The notes: generated by a model not told the origin, from the sequence alone. A DNA stretch of 64,000 nucleotides from Hypericibacter terrae (GCF_008728855.1 NZ_CP042906.1:2976001-3040000); one strand, 5' to 3'; shown: positions 34,436-43,398, counted from the stretch's first letter. Translations and numbers: made by a program.

Positions 34436-35320
34436 CTATGCGGTCGGCCATTTATAGGACTTGATCGCCTTGACGAAGGTCGCGACCGCGGGCGAGAAGC
34501 GGCGGCCGGCGATGCTCACCAACAACACCTCGCGGGAGACCTCGGGATCGACCAGGGGCCGCGTGACCAGTCCCGGCACGGTCGGGGAGAATTCAGGGAT
34601 GAAACAGATTCCCATGCCCGCGATCACCATGGTCTGGATCCAGTCCTCGCGCTCGCTCTTATAGACCGTCTTGACGTTCAGCTTGTCCCAGTCGTCGGTC
34701 AGGGCCCGGAGCGTATCGTAATATTCGCAGTTGAGCCGCTGCAGATAGTTTTCGTTTGCAAGGTCCGTCACGCATATCGCGTTCTTCGGCGTCAGGCGGT
34801 GACCTGGCGGGAGCGCCACGGAGAAGCGCTCGCGATAGAGCGGGCGCCGGTCGAAGCGTTCGTCGAAGGGCTTCTCCTGCGCCATGATGGCGACATCGAG
34901 GTCGCCCGACATCAGCATCTCGCTGAGCTCCGTCGGCACACCTTCCTTGAGGGTCACGGCGATGCCGGGATGCCGGGCGCGGAAATCGGCCAGGAAGCCG
35001 ATGCCGCGCAGCGGCCCGATCGTGCACATGATGCCGAGCTTCAGCGGCGCGTCGTCCAGCTTCAGGAATTCGCGGGCGGCGGCTTTGGCGGCCTTCTCGC
35101 CCATCACCACCTTCTCGAGCTGCGGCCGCATCAGATGCCCGAGATCGGTCAGGTGGGTCAGGCTGCGCTCGCGGCGGAAGAGCTGACCGCCCAGCTCCTC
35201 CTCCAGCTTCTGGATCGCGCGGCTCAGGGCGGGCTGGGTCACGTTGCAGCGCTCGGCCGCGCGCGTGAAGTTCAGCGTCTCGCAGACGGACAGGAAATAA
35301 CGGATCTGGTGGATTTCCAT
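34436..35320 (-). CDS. LysR-family transcription regulator
   Basis: A 294-residue regulator starting MEIHQIRYFLSVCETLNFTR with the HTH through CNVTQPALSRAIQKLEEELG. The effector domain is typical (from LKLGIMCTIGPL). GAGGGG lies 8 bases before ATG 35320. It is divergent from the 3-hydroxybutyrate dehydrogenase gene and upstream of the hydrolase gene. Either may be a target. Confidence 0.88.
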   Translation of the reverse strand: MEIHQIRYFLSVCETLNFTRAAERCNVTQPALSRAIQKLEEELGGQLFRRERSLTHLTDLGHLMRPQLEKVVMGEKAAKAAAREFLKLDDAPLKLGIMCTIGPLRGIGFLADFRARHPGIAVTLKEGVPTELSEMLMSGDLDVAIMAQEKPFDERFDRRPLYRERFSVALPPGHRLTPKNAICVTDLANENYLQRLNCEYYDTLRALTDDWDKLNVKTVYKSEREDWIQTMVIAGMGICFIPEFSPTVPGLVTRPLVDPEVSREVLLVSIAGRRFSPAVATFVKAIKSYKWPTA

Positions 35321-35544
35321 GAATGACCCCTCGATGCCCAAAGAGCATGCCCCATCCGGCCATACCAGGGCGGCATCGAAACGATAGGGCCCTGGCATTT
35401 CCTTGCTGCCGCCTCTGTTTGGCACATTCCAACCCAGGAAAAAACCCCGCCGCCGGTCACATCCTGGGGATGGCTCGGGCGGCCGCAGGAAAAGCGCCGA
35501 TAGGAGAAAATGCCGCCATGCTGATGACCCCGAAGGAGACCCGG

Positions 35545-36348
35545 ATGCCGGCCACCGACCTGCTCCCCCTGGCGGGCAAGGCCGCCATCGTCACCGGCTC
35601 GACCAGCGGCATCGGCCTCGGCATCGCCCGCCGCCTCGCCGCCCAAGGCGCCGCGGTCATGATCAACGGTTTCGGCAATGCCATCGAGATCGAGAAGACG
35701 CGGGGCGTCCTCGCGGCCGAGACCGGCAGGGAGATCGTCTATGACGGCGCCGACATGAGCCAGCCCGCCGCCGTGCAGGCCATTGTCGACCATGCCCGAC
35801 GCAGCTTCGGCAAGGTCGACATCCTGGTCAACAATGCCGGCATCCAGCATGTCGAGCCGATCGAGAGCTTCGCCCCGGCCAAATGGGACGCGGTGCTGGC
35901 GATCAATCTGAGCGCTGCCTTCCACGCCATCCAGGCAGTCTTCGCGGACATGAAGGAGCGGCAATGGGGCCGCATCGTCAATGTCGCCTCGGTGCATGGG
36001 CTGATCGCCTCGCCCTTCAAGGCCGCCTATGTCGCCGCCAAGCATGGCGTGATCGGGCTGACCAAGGTGGTGGCCCTGGAGGGCGCCGAGCACGGCATCG
36101 CCTGCAACGCGATCTGCCCCGGCTATGTCTGGACGCCCCTGGTTGAGAAGCAACTGGAGGATCAGGCGCGGTCGCACGGCATTCCCCGCGAGCAGGTGAT
36201 CCGCGATGTGCTGTTGAAGCAGCAGCCGACCAAGCGCTTCGCCACCGTCGAAGAAGTCGCCGGCCTCACCGCCTTCCTCTGCGGCCCCGACGCCGCCTCG
36301 ATCACCGGCTCGGCTCTGCCCGTCGATGGCGGCTGGCTCGCCCACTGA
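35545..36348 (+). CDS. bdhA: 3-Hydroxybutyrate dehydrogenase (SDR)
   Basis: NAD-dependent SDR of 267 residues that interconverts 3-hydroxybutyrate and acetoacetate. TGSTSGIGLGIA cofactor loop, NNAGIQHVEPIE (the IQHV is diagnostic of this enzyme), Ser and Y-x-x-x-K in ASVHGLIAS and YVAAK, and the C-terminal segment GAEHGIACNAICPGYVWTPLVEKQ. AAGGAG stands six bases before ATG 35545, which is preferred to 35518 and 35524. The patatin-like gene follows after 35 bases, suggesting polyhydroxybutyrate breakdown. Confidence 0.88.
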   Translation: MPATDLLPLAGKAAIVTGSTSGIGLGIARRLAAQGAAVMINGFGNAIEIEKTRGVLAAETGREIVYDGADMSQPAAVQAIVDHARRSFGKVDILVNNAGIQHVEPIESFAPAKWDAVLAINLSAAFHAIQAVFADMKERQWGRIVNVASVHGLIASPFKAAYVAAKHGVIGLTKVVALEGAEHGIACNAICPGYVWTPLVEKQLEDQARSHGIPREQVIRDVLLKQQPTKRFATVEEVAGLTAFLCGPDAASITGSALPVDGGWLAH

Positions 36349-36383
36349 CGCCGCGCGCGTTTCCGACCGCATAGGAGATCGTC

Positions 36384-37523
36384 ATGGACGCACCGATGAC
36401 CGCCGAAGCCGCCGCACCCCACGGAGGTGGCGCCGACTCTCATGCCTTCCATGCCCATGGCCGGACGCATCGCCATGACGACCACAAGGCGGAGCGGCGG
36501 ATCATGCCGGCCGACAAGCTGGTGAACCTGGCGCTGCAGGGCGGCGGGGCCCACGGCGCCTTCACCTGGGGCGTGCTCGATCGGTTGCTGGAAGACGAGC
36601 GCATCGGCTTCGACGGCATCAGCGCCACCTCCGCCGGCGCCATGAACGCCGCCGTCCTGGCCTATGGGCTCTCCGTGGGCGGTCGCGACGGCGCGAAGAA
36701 GGCCCTCGCCAGCTTCTGGCGCCGTGTCAGCCACGCTGCCGCCTTCGGGCCGCTGCAGCCGACCCTGCTCGATCGAATCCTGGGCAACCGTTCGCTCGAG
36801 GCCTCGCCGGCCTTCGTGATGTTCGACCTGATGACGCGGCTGTTCTCGCCCTATCAGCTCAATCCGACGAACTTCAATCCGCTGCGCCAGGTGCTGGAGC
36901 AGACCGTCGATTTCGACGCAATCCGCCGCGCCGAATGCCCGGTGAAGCTGTTCCTGTCGGCGACCAATGTCCGCACCGGCAAGGTGCGGGTGTTCGACAA
37001 TATGGATATCACAGCCGATACCGTCCTGGCGTCGGGTTGCCTGCCCTTCCTGTTCCAGGCGGTCGAGCTCGATGGCGAGAGCTATTGGGACGGCGGCTAT
37101 ATGGGCAATCCGGCGATCTTCCCGCTGATCTACAACTGCGACAGCCCGGATGTGCTGGTGGTGCATATCAACCCGATCGAGCGCGAGGAACTGCCGCGCA
37201 GCGCGACCGAGATCATGAATCGGATCAACGAGATCAGCTTCAATTCATCGCTCATGCGCGAAATGCGGGCGATCAGCTTCGTCACCCGCCTGATCGACGA
37301 GAATGACGGGCTGGAGCGCCAGCTGCGGCGGATGATGATCCATTCGATCGCCGCCGACGATGTGATGGGAAAGCTCGGCGTCGCCTCGAAGCTCAACGCG
37401 GACTGGGAATTCCTCTCCGCGCTCAAGGAAACGGGCCGCGAGCGTGCGCAAGCCTGGCTCGACCGCAATTTCGAACGCGTCGGCCGGGAATCCACGACCG
37501 ACATCCGGGACCGCTATCTCTGA
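36384..37523 (+). CDS. Patatin-like phospholipase family protein
   Basis: A 379-residue Ser-Asp dyad hydrolase: oxyanion loop ALQGGGAHGAF, nucleophile Ser in SATSAGAMNAA and Asp in WDGGYMGNP. The N-terminal 40 residues are His-rich and unconserved. Next to bdhA it may act on intracellular PHB or membrane lipids; patatin-type PHB depolymerases exist. AGGAG precedes ATG 36384. Its end is followed by a possible 72-residue basic ORF, DoxX and NDH-2 genes, all on the same strand. Confidence 0.85.
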   Translation: MDAPMTAEAAAPHGGGADSHAFHAHGRTHRHDDHKAERRIMPADKLVNLALQGGGAHGAFTWGVLDRLLEDERIGFDGISATSAGAMNAAVLAYGLSVGGRDGAKKALASFWRRVSHAAAFGPLQPTLLDRILGNRSLEASPAFVMFDLMTRLFSPYQLNPTNFNPLRQVLEQTVDFDAIRRAECPVKLFLSATNVRTGKVRVFDNMDITADTVLASGCLPFLFQAVELDGESYWDGGYMGNPAIFPLIYNCDSPDVLVVHINPIEREELPRSATEIMNRINEISFNSSLMREMRAISFVTRLIDENDGLERQLRRMMIHSIAADDVMGKLGVASKLNADWEFLSALKETGRERAQAWLDRNFERVGRESTTDIRDRYL

Positions 37524-37539
37524 ACGAAACAGGCCTTCA

Positions 37540-37758
37540 TTGCCCCTTATCACCCGTGCCGGCCCGAAGAAACGACCGCGCAAAGGTTCCAAGGCTCGCG
37601 TCCGCGTCACCCGGCTGGGACAGGAGCGCGAGGAGATCGTCGCGGCCATCCACCAGGCTTACGACGTCGACAAGTTCGACTGCGAAATGCCCGCCGTCAG
37701 ATTGCCAAAGAGAAAGCCAACCGAACCCAAACCGGCCAAACACCGAAAAGGAGACTGA
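37540..37758 (+). CDS. Small basic hypothetical protein, uncertain
   Basis: A possible 72-residue, Lys/Arg-rich ORF with a TTG start, filling the gap between the patatin and DoxX genes and stopping 2 bases before DoxX. The segment RVTRLGQEREEIVAAIHQAYD looks protein-like, with a predicted helix. No known family is recognised and the start is weak, so it may be chance. The same DNA could be the leader of DoxX. Confidence 0.35.
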   Translation: MPLITRAGPKKRPRKGSKARVRVTRLGQEREEIVAAIHQAYDVDKFDCEMPAVRLPKRKPTEPKPAKHRKGD

Positions 37759-37760
37759 GA

Positions 37761-38243
37761 ATGGCCACCCACATCATGGAATCGCCCGCCCTGCCCGGCT
37801 TGGCGGACAGACTGCACCAGGCGACCGACCTCGCCGGACGGATTCCCGTTTCGCTCCTCGCTTTGATGATGCGCGTCGCCCTCGCTGCGATCTTCATCAA
37901 GTCGGGAATGACCAAGCTCGCCAATTTCGACCTCACCATCTCGCTGTTCCAGGACGAGTATATGGTCCCGCTGCTGCCGCCGGCGCTGGCCGCGCTGCTG
38001 GCGACCGTGACCGAGCTGGGTTGTTCGGGCTTCATCCTGGCGGGGCTGGCTACGCGGTTCGCCGCCCTGCCCTTGCTGGGCCTGACCTTCGTGATCGAGG
38101 TCTTCGTCTATCCCGAGAACTGGGTCGAGCACCTGACCTGGGCCTCCATGCTGCTGTTCCTGGTGGCGCAGGGCGGCGGTAAACTTTCGTTGGATCGCGT
38201 CATCCTAAGGTCCTACGAGCGTCACCGAGATTTTGCTTCGTGA
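37761..38243 (+). CDS. DoxX family membrane protein
   Basis: A 160-residue inner-membrane protein with four hydrophobic segments (about 32-48, 75-92, 98-117 and 125-138). RVALAAIFIKSGMTKLANF and LLGLTFVIEVFVYPENW are typical of DoxX/quinol-linked proteins. A 4-base overlap (GTGA) with the next gene shows translational coupling to NDH-2, consistent with a role in membrane redox. Confidence 0.83.
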   Translation: MATHIMESPALPGLADRLHQATDLAGRIPVSLLALMMRVALAAIFIKSGMTKLANFDLTISLFQDEYMVPLLPPALAALLATVTELGCSGFILAGLATRFAALPLLGLTFVIEVFVYPENWVEHLTWASMLLFLVAQGGGKLSLDRVILRSYERHRDFAS

Positions 38244-39598
38244 ACGCCTCGCCACCTCCCAGAATAGAGCCTCGAGCCGAACCCGAGGGGCGTTCGGCTG
38301 CGGAAGAATCACTGGCGATCGACCCCATGGCACTGGCCGGCAAACATCATCGTGTGGTGATTCTGGGAGCCGGCTTCGGCGGGCTCTCCGCCGCCAAGAC
38401 CTTGGCCAAGGCGCCGGTCGATGTCACCGTGATCGACCGGCGCAACTATCACCTGTTCCAACCTCTGTTGTATCAAGTGGCGACGGCCGGGCTCTCTCCG
38501 TCCGACGTTGCCGCACCCATCCGCGCCATCCTGCGCGGCCAATCCAATGCCCGCGTCCTGCTGGGCCGGGTGCAGGCCGTCGACCGCCAGAACCGCATCG
38601 TCCTGCTCTCGGACGGGCGGCGGGTTCCCTTCGACAGCCTCATCGTCGCCACCGGCGCGCGCCATGCCTATTTCGGCCATGACGAATGGGAGCCGGTGGC
38701 GCCGGGGTTGAAGAAGATCGAGGATGCTATCGACATCCGCCGGCGCATCCTGCTCGCCTTCGAGAAGGCGGAGATGGCGACCGACGACGCGACGCGCCAG
38801 CGCCTGCTGACCTTCGCCGTGATCGGCGCCGGCCCCACCGGCGTGGAACTGGTCGGCGCCATCGCCGAACTGGCCAGGATGGCCGTGGCCGCCGACTTCC
38901 GCGACATCGATCCGCGCCAGGCGCGCATTCTGCTGGTCGAGGCGGCCGACCGGGCCTTGACCTCGTTCCCCGAGCGGCTTTCCGCCAAAGCCAAAACGCA
39001 ACTCGAGGACCTGGGCGTCGAACTGCTGCTCGGCGCCAAGGTGACGCGCTGCGACGATGCCGGCATCGAGATCGAGGACGGCGCAGGACGGCGCTTCATT
39101 CCGGCAGCGACCGTGCTCTGGGCCGCCGGGGTCCAGGCTTCGCCGGCCGCGAAATGGCTCGGCGTCGACGGAGACCGCGCGGGCCGCGTTCCGGTCACGC
39201 CCCAGCTCCATCTTCCCGACGATCCCAACCTCTTTGTCATCGGCGACACGGCGCTGGTGAGGGGCGCCGACGGCAAGCCGCTACCGGGTGTCGCGCCCGT
39301 GGCCAAGCAGGAAGGCGAGTATGTCGCGCGGCGCATCCGCTCGACCCTGGCCGGCAAGAGCATCAAGCCCTTCGCCTACCGCAACTACGGCAATCTCGCC
39401 ACCATCGGCCGCAAGGCCGCGGTCGCCGATTTCGGCTGGATCCGATTGAGCGGCACGATCGCCTGGCTGCTCTGGGGCATCGTGCATATCTTCTTCCTGA
39501 TCGGCTTCCGCAACCGGATCTTCGTGCTGCTGAGCTGGCTCTGGGCCTATTTCTCGTTCCACCGTGGCTCGCGGCTGATCACCGGCGGGGACAACTGA
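38240..39598 (+). CDS. ndh: Type II NADH:quinone oxidoreductase
   Basis: Single-subunit FAD enzyme of 452 residues that passes electrons from NADH to quinone without proton pumping. FAD site VILGAGFGGLSAAKTLA, NADH site FAVIGAGPTGVELVGAIAE, the conserved redox loop LLYQVATAGL, and PNLFVIGDTALVRG. The C-terminal hydrophobic helix (WLLWGIVHIFFLIGF) anchors it. GTG 38240 start overlaps the DoxX stop. A hairpin (39625) follows. Confidence 0.88.
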   Translation: MNASPPPRIEPRAEPEGRSAAEESLAIDPMALAGKHHRVVILGAGFGGLSAAKTLAKAPVDVTVIDRRNYHLFQPLLYQVATAGLSPSDVAAPIRAILRGQSNARVLLGRVQAVDRQNRIVLLSDGRRVPFDSLIVATGARHAYFGHDEWEPVAPGLKKIEDAIDIRRRILLAFEKAEMATDDATRQRLLTFAVIGAGPTGVELVGAIAELARMAVAADFRDIDPRQARILLVEAADRALTSFPERLSAKAKTQLEDLGVELLLGAKVTRCDDAGIEIEDGAGRRFIPAATVLWAAGVQASPAAKWLGVDGDRAGRVPVTPQLHLPDDPNLFVIGDTALVRGADGKPLPGVAPVAKQEGEYVARRIRSTLAGKSIKPFAYRNYGNLATIGRKAAVADFGWIRLSGTIAWLLWGIVHIFFLIGFRNRIFVLLSWLWAYFSFHRGSRLITGGDN

Positions 39599-39616
39599 TT
39601 CCAAAATGAGGAGAGG

Positions 39617-39656
39617 CTGATTCACGTCTCAAGTCGAGTTGACTTGAGACGATCAG
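39617..39656. terminator. Bidirectional terminator-like hairpin between ndh and thiQ
   Basis: Perfect 11-bp stem CGTCTCAAGTC-gagtt-GACTTGAGACG (39625-39651), with CTGAT/ATCAG extending the stem after a 3-base bulge. It lies between convergent ndh and thiQ. No T-run is seen, so efficiency is uncertain. Confidence 0.6.
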
Positions 39657-39659
39657 GCT

Positions 39660-40373
39660 CTAGCCTTCCGTCTCGCCGAGATAGGCCGCGATCTCGGCCG
39701 AACGCGGCTCGGCGAAGAACTCGGAGGTGGGTGCGACGCGCTGGACCTCGCCCGCCTGGAGGAAGGCGACGCGGTCGGCGCCATGGCGCGCATCCTCTGG
39801 CTGATGACTGACGAAGAGGACCGTCAGGCCGCGCGCCCGCCGCAGGGCGTTCACCAGATCCAGCATCTCGCGCCGGAGCTTGGGGCCGAGCGCCGCGAAG
39901 GGCTCGTCCAGCAGCAGCAGCGGCCGGTTGCGCACCAGGGCGCGGGCGAGTGCCGCCCGCTGCCGCTCGCCGCCGGAAACCTGCTCCGGCTTACGTTGGC
40001 CGAAGCCGGCAAGCCCCACCTCGGCCAGCGCCGCATCGACGCGGGCACCGTCGCCGTTCTTGAGCCTCAGGCTCGGATCGATCCCCAACGCCACATTGTC
40101 GAAGATCGAGAGATGGGCGAACAGATTATGGTCCTGGAACACCATCGTCACCGGCCGCCGCGCGGGCGGCAGGCCGACGACATCGACGCCGGAGAGCCTG
40201 ATGCTGCCGGAGAGCGGCGCTTCGAAGCCCGCGATCAGATTGAGGAGCGTGCTCTTGCCGGCACCGCTGGGACCGATGATCGCCAGGCTTTCGCCGGCCT
40301 CGACCGCGAGATCGAAGCGCATCAACAGCGCCTCGTAGCGGAAGGTCACGGCGCTCAATTCAACGGCGAACAT
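39660..40373 (-). CDS. thiQ: Thiamine ABC transporter ATP-binding protein
   Basis: A 237-residue ATPase. Walker A GPSGAGKST, Q-loop FQDHNLF, signature SGGERQRAALARALV, Walker B LLLLDEPFAALGP, switch VSHQPEDA. Small ThiQ-type length. It overlaps thiP by 14 bases. The TPP riboswitch upstream of thiB assigns the operon to thiamine or its phosphates. Confidence 0.9.
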   Translation of the reverse strand: MFAVELSAVTFRYEALLMRFDLAVEAGESLAIIGPSGAGKSTLLNLIAGFEAPLSGSIRLSGVDVVGLPPARRPVTMVFQDHNLFAHLSIFDNVALGIDPSLRLKNGDGARVDAALAEVGLAGFGQRKPEQVSGGERQRAALARALVRNRPLLLLDEPFAALGPKLRREMLDLVNALRRARGLTVLFVSHQPEDARHGADRVAFLQAGEVQRVAPTSEFFAEPRSAEIAAYLGETEG

Positions 40374-41970
40374 GGCCCCCCACCATCCTGGCGATCGCGG
40401 CGTAGGACAGGAAATTCAAGAGCAGCAGCAGGGCCGCGGTCACCTTCGCATCGGGCATATGATAGGCGCCCATCTGCTGATAGAGCAGCAGCGGGAGCGT
40501 TTCCATGCCATCCCGCCCGAAGAGCGCGATGGCCGCAAGATCCCCCAGCGCCAGGCTGAAGGACAGCGCCAGGCAGAGCCCCAGCGGCTTGCGCAACTTG
40601 GGCCAGTCGATGAGCCGCAGTCGGTTCCACCCGGCAAGCCCGAGGGCCGCGCAGAGACGATCGTCCTCGCGTGCTGCGTCCGCGATCGCCTGGGACAGGG
40701 TCCGAAGGCCGAAGGGCAGCGCCATGATCGCGTTCATCGCGATGACGAGGGTATAGCTCACCCAAGCCTGATCGACGATCGGCCGGAACAGCAGGAAAAG
40801 TCCCGTGCCGAGCGCCAGCGGCGAGACCACGAGCCCACCGACCGAGGCCGCCTGAAACGCCCCGGACCAGCGCAAGGTCCGGCCGCCGCGCTGACGGGCC
40901 GCCATCGAGATTCCCAGGGCCAGACAGGCGCAGAGAAGGCTCGCGAGAGCCGCGATCCCCAGGCTGCGGAGCGTTCCCTGCTGCAGCCTTTCGTTCGACA
41001 TCACTTCGCCGATCGATCCCAGGGCCCCTTCGATTACGACCGTGAGCAGCGGCAGCGCCACGAATAGAGCCGCGATCGCGATGAGAATCGGATCGAGGAC
41101 GCGTCCGACGAAGCCGGCCGCGTCGGGTCGACCGACGGTCGAGCGCAGCTTCGGCATCATGGGCATATGGCGTTCGAAGATGCGGGTCAGACCGAACAGG
41201 GCGGCGCCGATCGCCAGTTGCAGCAGGGCCAGGGAGACGCCGCGGCCGAGATCGAAATCGAACCGCAACGCCTGGTAGATCGCGACCTCCAGCGTGGTCG
41301 CGGCCGGCCCGCCGCCCAGCGCCAGTACCACCACGAAACTCACGAAGCACAGCAGGAAGACCAGCAGCGCGATGGTGGGCAGCGTCTGGCGGAGCAAGGG
41401 CAGCTCGATCACACGGAAGATCGCCCAGCTGTTCATGCCAAGCTGGGAGGCCAGCCGCCAATTGTCCGCGGGCACGGCCTCGAAGCGCGGCAGGAGCAGC
41501 GTCACCACCATCGGCATGTTGAAGAACACATGCGCGATCAGGATACCGGCGAGGCCATAGAGGTAGAACTTCTGGGGAAGGTCCAGCAGCGCCAGGCCCT
41601 GGTTGAGCCAGCCCGTGACTCCGTAGATCGCCACCAACCCGAAGATCGCGACGATGACCGGCGTGAGGAACGGCATCGCGAAGAGAAAGCGCAGCCATTC
41701 GCGGCCGGGAAAATTCGGTCGCCGTGCCAGGGCTCTTGCGACGGGAATGCCCAGGCCGACGCTCAGCAAGGTCGAGAGCGACGCCTGCCAGACAGTGAAG
41801 CCGATGACATGGCGGATATAGCCGTCGCCGACGACCGCGCCCAGATCGATATCGGCCGCCGCCGTCAGCAGAGCGACAAACGCCCCGCCGATCAGCAGCG
41901 CGATGAACGCGAAGCTGGCGAGGCCGCCGATGAGGGGCAATGGAATCGCGTGATGGCGGACGAAGGTCAT
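40360..41970 (-). CDS. thiP: Thiamine ABC transporter permease
   Basis: Two fused permease modules of the ABC type with about twelve TM segments, 536 residues, the usual ThiP size. The EAA-like loop motifs are present in both halves (LASQLGMNSWAIFRVIELPL and CAALGLAGWNRLRLIDWPKL). Co-transcribed with thiQ and, across the inverted repeat pair, with thiB. Confidence 0.88.
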   Translation of the reverse strand: MTFVRHHAIPLPLIGGLASFAFIALLIGGAFVALLTAAADIDLGAVVGDGYIRHVIGFTVWQASLSTLLSVGLGIPVARALARRPNFPGREWLRFLFAMPFLTPVIVAIFGLVAIYGVTGWLNQGLALLDLPQKFYLYGLAGILIAHVFFNMPMVVTLLLPRFEAVPADNWRLASQLGMNSWAIFRVIELPLLRQTLPTIALLVFLLCFVSFVVVLALGGGPAATTLEVAIYQALRFDFDLGRGVSLALLQLAIGAALFGLTRIFERHMPMMPKLRSTVGRPDAAGFVGRVLDPILIAIAALFVALPLLTVVIEGALGSIGEVMSNERLQQGTLRSLGIAALASLLCACLALGISMAARQRGGRTLRWSGAFQAASVGGLVVSPLALGTGLFLLFRPIVDQAWVSYTLVIAMNAIMALPFGLRTLSQAIADAAREDDRLCAALGLAGWNRLRLIDWPKLRKPLGLCLALSFSLALGDLAAIALFGRDGMETLPLLLYQQMGAYHMPDAKVTAALLLLLNFLSYAAIARMVGGHVRR

Positions 41971-41991
41971 CGATGCGTCGTCGCGTCGGCC

Positions 41992-42027
41992 CCCCTCCCC
42001 CTACCCCCTCCCGCAAGGGGAGGGGGC
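41992..42027. repeat. Inverted repeat, left arm, inside thi operon
   Basis: A 36-base C-rich/G-rich element (containing CCCCTCCCCCTACCCCC) that is the exact reverse complement of 42102-42137. Each arm alone can also form a small CCCTCCCG/CAAGGGGAGGG hairpin. Confidence 0.75.
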
Positions 42028-42101
42028 GAGGAAGACTCCGACACGCCTTTTCCCTCCATGGGGATGGGCAAGGAAAACGCGCAAGTCAGAGAAAAATCCC
42101 A

Positions 42102-42137
42102 GCCCCCTCCCCTTGCGGGAGGGGGTAGGGGGAGGGG
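42102..42137. repeat. Inverted repeat, right arm, inside thi operon
   Basis: Reverse complement of 41992-42027. The two enclose 74 bases with partial symmetry of their own (CTTTTCC and GGAAAA blocks). BIME-like arrangement between thiB and thiP. Confidence 0.75.
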
Positions 42138-42163
42138 TTGAGCGATGAATTCGCCGAGCGACA

Positions 42164-43186
42164 CTACTGACTCATCGCCTTGAGCCATTCGTCGACCCAG
42201 GCCTTCCTTCCCTTCGCCGCCTCGTCCGCGGTGAAGAGCAGCGTCTGATCTTTCGTCAGCGGGGTCGCAAACCCCGCGGGCAATCCTTCCGCCGGCATCT
42301 TGGCCGGATACATCCAGTTCGTGGTGGCGACCGCGGACTGGAATCCCGGCGTCAGCATGAAGGCGAGGAACTTGTCGGCCAGCGCCGGGTCGGGCGCATG
42401 GACGAGCTTCGCGGCGACTTCGACCTGGAGGTAATTGCCCTCGGCGAACGTCGGCGCAGCGTATTTATCGGTCTTCTCCTCGATCAGGTGATAGCTGGGT
42501 GAGGTCGTGTAGCTCAGCACCAGGGCCGCCTCGCCCTTGAGGAACATGTCGTAGGCTTCGCTCCAGCCCTTGGTGACGGTGAGGATGCGCGGCTTCAGGC
42601 TCGCCCAGTACTCCGGCGCCTTGTCGCCATAGACCTTGCGCACCCACATCAGGAGCCCCAGCCCCGGCGTGCTGGTGCGTGGATCCTCGATCACGATCTT
42701 GTCCTTCGGGTCGCCCTTGAGCAGGTCGGCCAGGCTCTGCGGCGGGTTGGCGAGCTTGGTCTTGTCGTAGACGAAGGCGAACCAGCCATAGTCGAACGGG
42801 ACGAACTGCTTGTCCGTCCAGGCCATCGGCAGATCGAGCTTGGAGAGCTCGAGCCCGTGATCGGCAATGAGGCCGGTCGCGGCCGCTTCGACCGTCAGGT
42901 TGGTGTCCAGCCCCAGCACGATATCCGCCTTCGAGCTGGCGCCTTCCAGCTTGAGCCGCGACAGCAGCGCCGCCCCGTCCTCGACCGAGATGAATTCGAT
43001 CTTGCAGCCGCATTCCTTCTCGAAGACCGGCTTGATCGCGGTCCCGAGCCCCCACTCCGAGGTGAAGGATTCGTAAGTCAGGATTCGGAGCGTCGGGGTC
43101 TCCGCCTGGGCGGACCCCATCGTTCCGGCGCCGACAGAAATCGAAATCGCCGCGGCCATCGCGACCAAAGACATGAAAAAACGCAT
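42164..43186 (-). CDS. thiB: Thiamine-binding periplasmic protein
   Basis: Periplasmic binding protein of 340 residues. Signal peptide MRFFMSLVAMAAAIS ending in SAQA-ET, then the mature part LRILTYESFTSEWGLG, GLDTNLTVEAAATGL, DYGWFAFVYDKTKLANPP, SYTTSPSYHLIEEKTD, typical of ThiB/TbpA. The GGGAG site is 8 bases before ATG 43186. The gene is under the TPP riboswitch, so it is off when thiamine is plentiful. Confidence 0.9.
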   Translation of the reverse strand: MRFFMSLVAMAAAISISVGAGTMGSAQAETPTLRILTYESFTSEWGLGTAIKPVFEKECGCKIEFISVEDGAALLSRLKLEGASSKADIVLGLDTNLTVEAAATGLIADHGLELSKLDLPMAWTDKQFVPFDYGWFAFVYDKTKLANPPQSLADLLKGDPKDKIVIEDPRTSTPGLGLLMWVRKVYGDKAPEYWASLKPRILTVTKGWSEAYDMFLKGEAALVLSYTTSPSYHLIEEKTDKYAAPTFAEGNYLQVEVAAKLVHAPDPALADKFLAFMLTPGFQSAVATTNWMYPAKMPAEGLPAGFATPLTKDQTLLFTADEAAKGRKAWVDEWLKAMSQ

Positions 43187-43206
43187 CGCGTCGCTCCCTA
43201 GGTGAC

Positions 43207-43214
43207 GCGGAGGG
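43207..43214 (-). promoter_or_regulatory. Expression platform partner of the TPP riboswitch
   Basis: On the transcript CCCTCCGC, complementary to the aptamer 3' strand GCGGAGGG (43258-43251). Alternate pairing just before the thiB ribosome site suggests translational control. Confidence 0.5.
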
Positions 43215-43247
43215 TGTGCAGACGAGCAGTTCGCTGTGAGCGGCTCA

Positions 43248-43342
43248 TTTCCCTCCGCCGGCATGACCCGGATCAGGTTCGTCGGGTTGGAGGCGGGAAC
43301 GGCCCCGTCTCTCCTCTCAGCCCCGAAGGGCACCCCGTTGAG
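43248..43342 (-). ncRNA. TPP riboswitch (THI element)
   Basis: On the minus strand the conserved features read GGGGTGCCC, then CTGAGA, then AACCTGATCCGGGTCATGCC and GCGGAGGG, the hallmark TPP aptamer. It lies 62 bases before thiB and after the phosphotransferase gene. Confidence 0.95.
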
Positions 43343-43398
43343 TGACGCCCATCATAGGGAGGGAATCCGCGATTGCAAGCCGGCGGGAACCAACCCAT

